NCBI GenBank assembly: GCA_028817255.1
Contig: JAPPQA010000009.1
Span: forward strand, 1-9,059
From: Gammaproteobacteria bacterium
GTDB lineage: Bacteria; Pseudomonadota; Gammaproteobacteria; Porifericomitales; Porifericomitaceae
Direction of reading: 5' to 3'
DNA length: 9,059 nt
Of the stretch, positions 7,218 through 9,059 are shown piece after piece. The notes below the pieces were generated by a model, which had not been told where the DNA came from, made no database searches, and worked only from the letters and a program-made list of their open reading frames with translations. Position 1 is the stretch's first letter, and every line of letters starts with the position of its first letter. The position numbers were made by a program, and so were the translations under genes.

Positions 7218-7792
7218 CGATCCTCCAACACGCGCCGCACCGGCGCATAAGATCGGCGGTGCTCGGGGCTGGGACCATGCTGTTGCAAAGCGGCAAGATG
7301 TGCGGCCGTGGGATAACCTTTGTGCCGGGCGAAGCCGTATGCCGGATAACATTCATGCAGGCGGCGCATCCGCCCATCCCGGTCCACCTTGGCAAGGATC
7401 GAGGCGGCACCGATCGCCGGCACCAGCCGGTCGCCGCCAACAATGGCCGTGGCGCGGCAATCCAATCCGGGGAACTCGGGGACATGCGGCCCGTCCACCT
7501 GTGCCTCGCCGGGGCGGCGCTCCAGCGCCAGCACCGCCCGCCGCATCGCCAGCAGGCTCGCCTGCAAGACGTTCAACCGCTCGACCTCCCGCGCCGTAGC
7601 ACAGGCCACGGCCCACTCCAGGGCGCGGGCGCGGATACACACGGCCAGCACCTCCCGCCGCGCCGGCGCCAGTTGCTTGGAGTCGGCCAGACCCTGGATC
7701 GGCTGCGCCGGGTCCAGAATAACAGCGGCCGCCACCACGGGCCCCGCCAGGGCGCCGCGGCCGGCCTCATCTACCCCCGCGACCAAGTTCAT
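7214..7792 (-). CDS. rnhB: Ribonuclease HII
   Basis: RNase HII cleaves the RNA strand of RNA/DNA hybrids and starts removal of single ribonucleotides misincorporated in DNA. It uses divalent metals and acts in the cytoplasm. The 192-residue product compares with 198 in E. coli. The N-terminal motif GVDEAGRG (6-13) supplies the catalytic Asp8 and Glu9. DSKQL lies at 37-41, VDG with Asp100 at 99-101, and ASILAKVDRD at 130-139, whose final Asp139 is the likely fourth metal ligand. HKGYPT (157-162) is the conserved C-terminal motif. The ATG at 7792 overlaps the lpxB stop, and an in-frame ORF upstream of it is lpxB antiframe sequence, so this start fits both family length and spacing. The last codons (Leu-Glu-Asp) also encode the dnaE Shine-Dalgarno sequence, and its TGA overlaps the dnaE GTG. 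The lpxB-rnhB-dnaE order is standard in gammaproteobacteria. Confidence 0.97.
   Translation of the reverse strand: MNLVAGVDEAGRGALAGPVVAAAVILDPAQPIQGLADSKQLAPARREVLAVCIRARALEWAVACATAREVERLNVLQASLLAMRRAVLALERRPGEAQVDGPHVPEFPGLDCRATAIVGGDRLVPAIGAASILAKVDRDGRMRRLHECYPAYGFARHKGYPTAAHLAALQQHGPSPEHRRSYAPVRRVLEDR
7218..7226 (-). promoter_or_regulatory. Ribosome binding site of dnaE
   Basis: On the minus strand the sequence GGAGGATCG stands directly in front of GTG at 7217. GGAG is 5 nt from the start codon. It lies inside the last sense codons of rnhB (Leu-Glu-Asp-Arg). This decides the dnaE start in favour of GTG at 7217 over the open frame that continues upstream to 7352. It also suggests that ribosomes ending rnhB can re-initiate on dnaE. 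Confidence 0.8.
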
Positions 7793-8955
7793 GCCCGCTG
7801 TGCCGCGCCGCCCGCCACTTCCAGCACCGCCCGCGCCGCGTTGGCATCCGCACCGCGCTGCAGCCCGGCCCGCAGCTCCCGGAAGACCCGCGGCCACCCG
7901 GCGCGTTCCGGATCTTCCCGCAGGCAATCGAGCAAGGCCGGCCCCAAGCGCTCCGGACACACTTCCCCCTGCACAAATTCGGGGACCAGGGCGCGCCCTG
8001 CCAGGATATTCGGCAACGAATAGCAAGGGACCTGTACCAACCGTCGAAGCAACCAATACGTGAGCCCGGACAGGCGATAGGCTACCACCATGGGGCGCTC
8101 CAGTAACATCGCCTCCAGGGTCGCCGTGCCGCTAGCCAGCAGTACGGCGTCGGCGGCCCGCATCACCTCCAGCGAGCGACCGCCGTGGATGCTCAGGGGC
8201 AACTCCGGACACAGGCGACGATGCGCTTCCCGCACCTGTTCCGTCGCTGCCGCATTCAGCGGCGCCGCCGCAAAACGCAACTCCGGCGCCTGCCGGCTAC
8301 ACCAGCGCGCCGTCAGCAAAAAGGGCTCGATCAACCGCTGCAACTCATGCTCCCGACTGCCCGGCAGCAGGGCCGCCAGCGGACCTTCCGGGGCGATCCC
8401 CAGGGCGGCGCGCGCCGCCGCCCCTCCGCCAGGGCGAATATGGTCGGCCAACGAATGCCCCACGCAGCGCGCCCGCACCCCATGTTCGCGGCAGAAGCGC
8501 TCCTCAAAAGGGAACTGCGTCAACAACAGATCGGCCGCCCGGGAGATCTTGCGGATACGGTAGCGGCGCCAGGCCCAAACCTGGGGACTGACGTAATGCA
8601 CCGTTCGCACCCCCCGGCGACGCAGCGCCAACTCCAGATCCAGATTGAACTCCGGCGCGTCCACACCCACGAAGATATCCGGCGGTTGCGCCAGAAAGCG
8701 GTCTCGCAATTCCCGGCGGATGCGCAGCAATTCCCGCAATCGGCCCGCCAACTCCGCGATCCCCACCACCGCCAGCCGTTCCATCGGATAGAAGACGCGA
8801 CACCCCTCCGCCTGCAACAACTCTCCGCCGATGCCTTCCAGGCGCAGATCCTGCCCGCAATGCTGCCGCAAGGCGCGAGCCAGCCCGGCCCCCAGTCGGT
8901 CGCCGGAGGGCTCACCCGAGACGATGCCGACCCGCAAGGCCCCATTCCGCCCCAC
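7789..8955 (-). CDS. lpxB: Lipid-A-disaccharide synthase LpxB
   Basis: LpxB is a GT19 glycosyltransferase that joins UDP-2,3-diacylglucosamine to lipid X, making the tetra-acylated disaccharide of lipid A at the cytoplasmic face of the inner membrane. The 388-residue product is close to the 382 of E. coli. Family motifs run in order along its full length: SGEPSGD (13-19), FVGVDAPEFN (about 95-104), HYVSPQVWAWR (120-130), LLPGSREHE (196-204), LLASGTATLE (272-281) and YSLPNILAGR (312-321). The chosen start is GTG at 8955, with only weak Shine-Dalgarno character. An in-frame TTG at 8937 would give MRVGIVSGE, also a common LpxB beginning, so the start is uncertain by six codons. The TGA stop overlaps the rnhB ATG (ATGA), implying co-transcription and translational coupling. 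The usual upstream partner lpxA would lie beyond the right edge. Identity is secure from motifs plus context. Confidence 0.97.
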   Translation of the reverse strand: MGRNGALRVGIVSGEPSGDRLGAGLARALRQHCGQDLRLEGIGGELLQAEGCRVFYPMERLAVVGIAELAGRLRELLRIRRELRDRFLAQPPDIFVGVDAPEFNLDLELALRRRGVRTVHYVSPQVWAWRRYRIRKISRAADLLLTQFPFEERFCREHGVRARCVGHSLADHIRPGGGAAARAALGIAPEGPLAALLPGSREHELQRLIEPFLLTARWCSRQAPELRFAAAPLNAAATEQVREAHRRLCPELPLSIHGGRSLEVMRAADAVLLASGTATLEAMLLERPMVVAYRLSGLTYWLLRRLVQVPCYSLPNILAGRALVPEFVQGEVCPERLGPALLDCLREDPERAGWPRVFRELRAGLQRGADANAARAVLEVAGGAAQRA

Positions 8956-8974
8956 CGCACCCAGGCGCCAGCGC

Positions 8975-8991
8975 GCCGCCTTCCCGGCGGC
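8975..8991 (-). other. Small hairpin upstream of lpxB
   Basis: GCCGCC (8975-8980) and GGCGGC (8986-8991) pair perfectly around five bases, read as GGGAA in the loop on the minus strand. Its near edge is 19 bp before the lpxB GTG. No T-run follows. It may modulate access to the weak lpxB start or may be chance in GC-rich DNA. Confidence 0.35.
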
Positions 8992-9059
8992 AGAGAGCCA
9001 GAGTATTTGCAGGGCTACACAAAAACATTAGCGCCTCCGCACCACGAACACGCCCATAT

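Noticed and set aside
8992..9030. Promoter for lpxB in the AT-rich stretch
   Set aside because: TTGTGT could serve as a -35 box, but no -10-like hexamer lies at a suitable distance. lpxB is usually transcribed from upstream genes.
9028..9059. Possible last codons of an upstream gene ending MGVFVVRRR-stop at 9028
   Set aside because: About ten open codons are not evidence of a gene. Another frame is also open across the same edge, and the fragment does not resemble the LpxA C-terminus that context would predict.

Overview
The window is a GC-rich stretch in which all six recognisable genes lie on the minus strand, so transcription runs from the right edge to the left. In transcription order they are lpxB, rnhB, dnaE, accA, tilS and an sseA-type sulfurtransferase. 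The block lpxB-rnhB-dnaE-accA-tilS is the classic gammaproteobacterial macromolecular-synthesis cluster, usually preceded by lpxD-fabZ-lpxA. In Pseudomonas-type genomes it is followed by pyrG. Lipid A synthesis means an outer membrane. With the high GC content this points to a free-living or environmental gammaproteobacterium, but I cannot name a genus from the sequence alone.

Layout from right to left: bases 8956-9059 hold the lpxB upstream region, with a small hairpin, and possibly the last codons of an upstream gene. lpxB (8955-7789), rnhB (7792-7214) and dnaE (7217-3612) are chained by 4-bp stop/start overlaps (ATGA and GTGA). accA (3604-2651) follows dnaE after 7 bp, and tilS (2635-1172) follows accA after 15 bp. 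A hairpin sits directly behind the tilS stop. After 61 bp comes sseA (1110-256), which has no visible ribosome binding site but an extended -10-like box right at its start codon. Bases 1-255 hold no convincing gene. They contain a palindromic intergenic repeat, a 19-bp tandem repeat, a strong hairpin and a 12-bp direct repeat.

The cluster links envelope synthesis (LpxB), DNA replication and RNA removal from DNA (DnaE, RNase HII), the first step of fatty acid synthesis (AccA) and tRNA decoding (TilS). This is a growth-related housekeeping operon. The sulfurtransferase looks like a separate unit placed behind it. All six reading frames are intact with their key motifs. I see no mobile element, CRISPR array, defence locus, RNA gene or undescribed multi-gene system. 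The second-look items are the repeats at the left end, the sseA start signal, the replacement of pyrG by sseA, and lineage-specific tails on DnaE and TilS.
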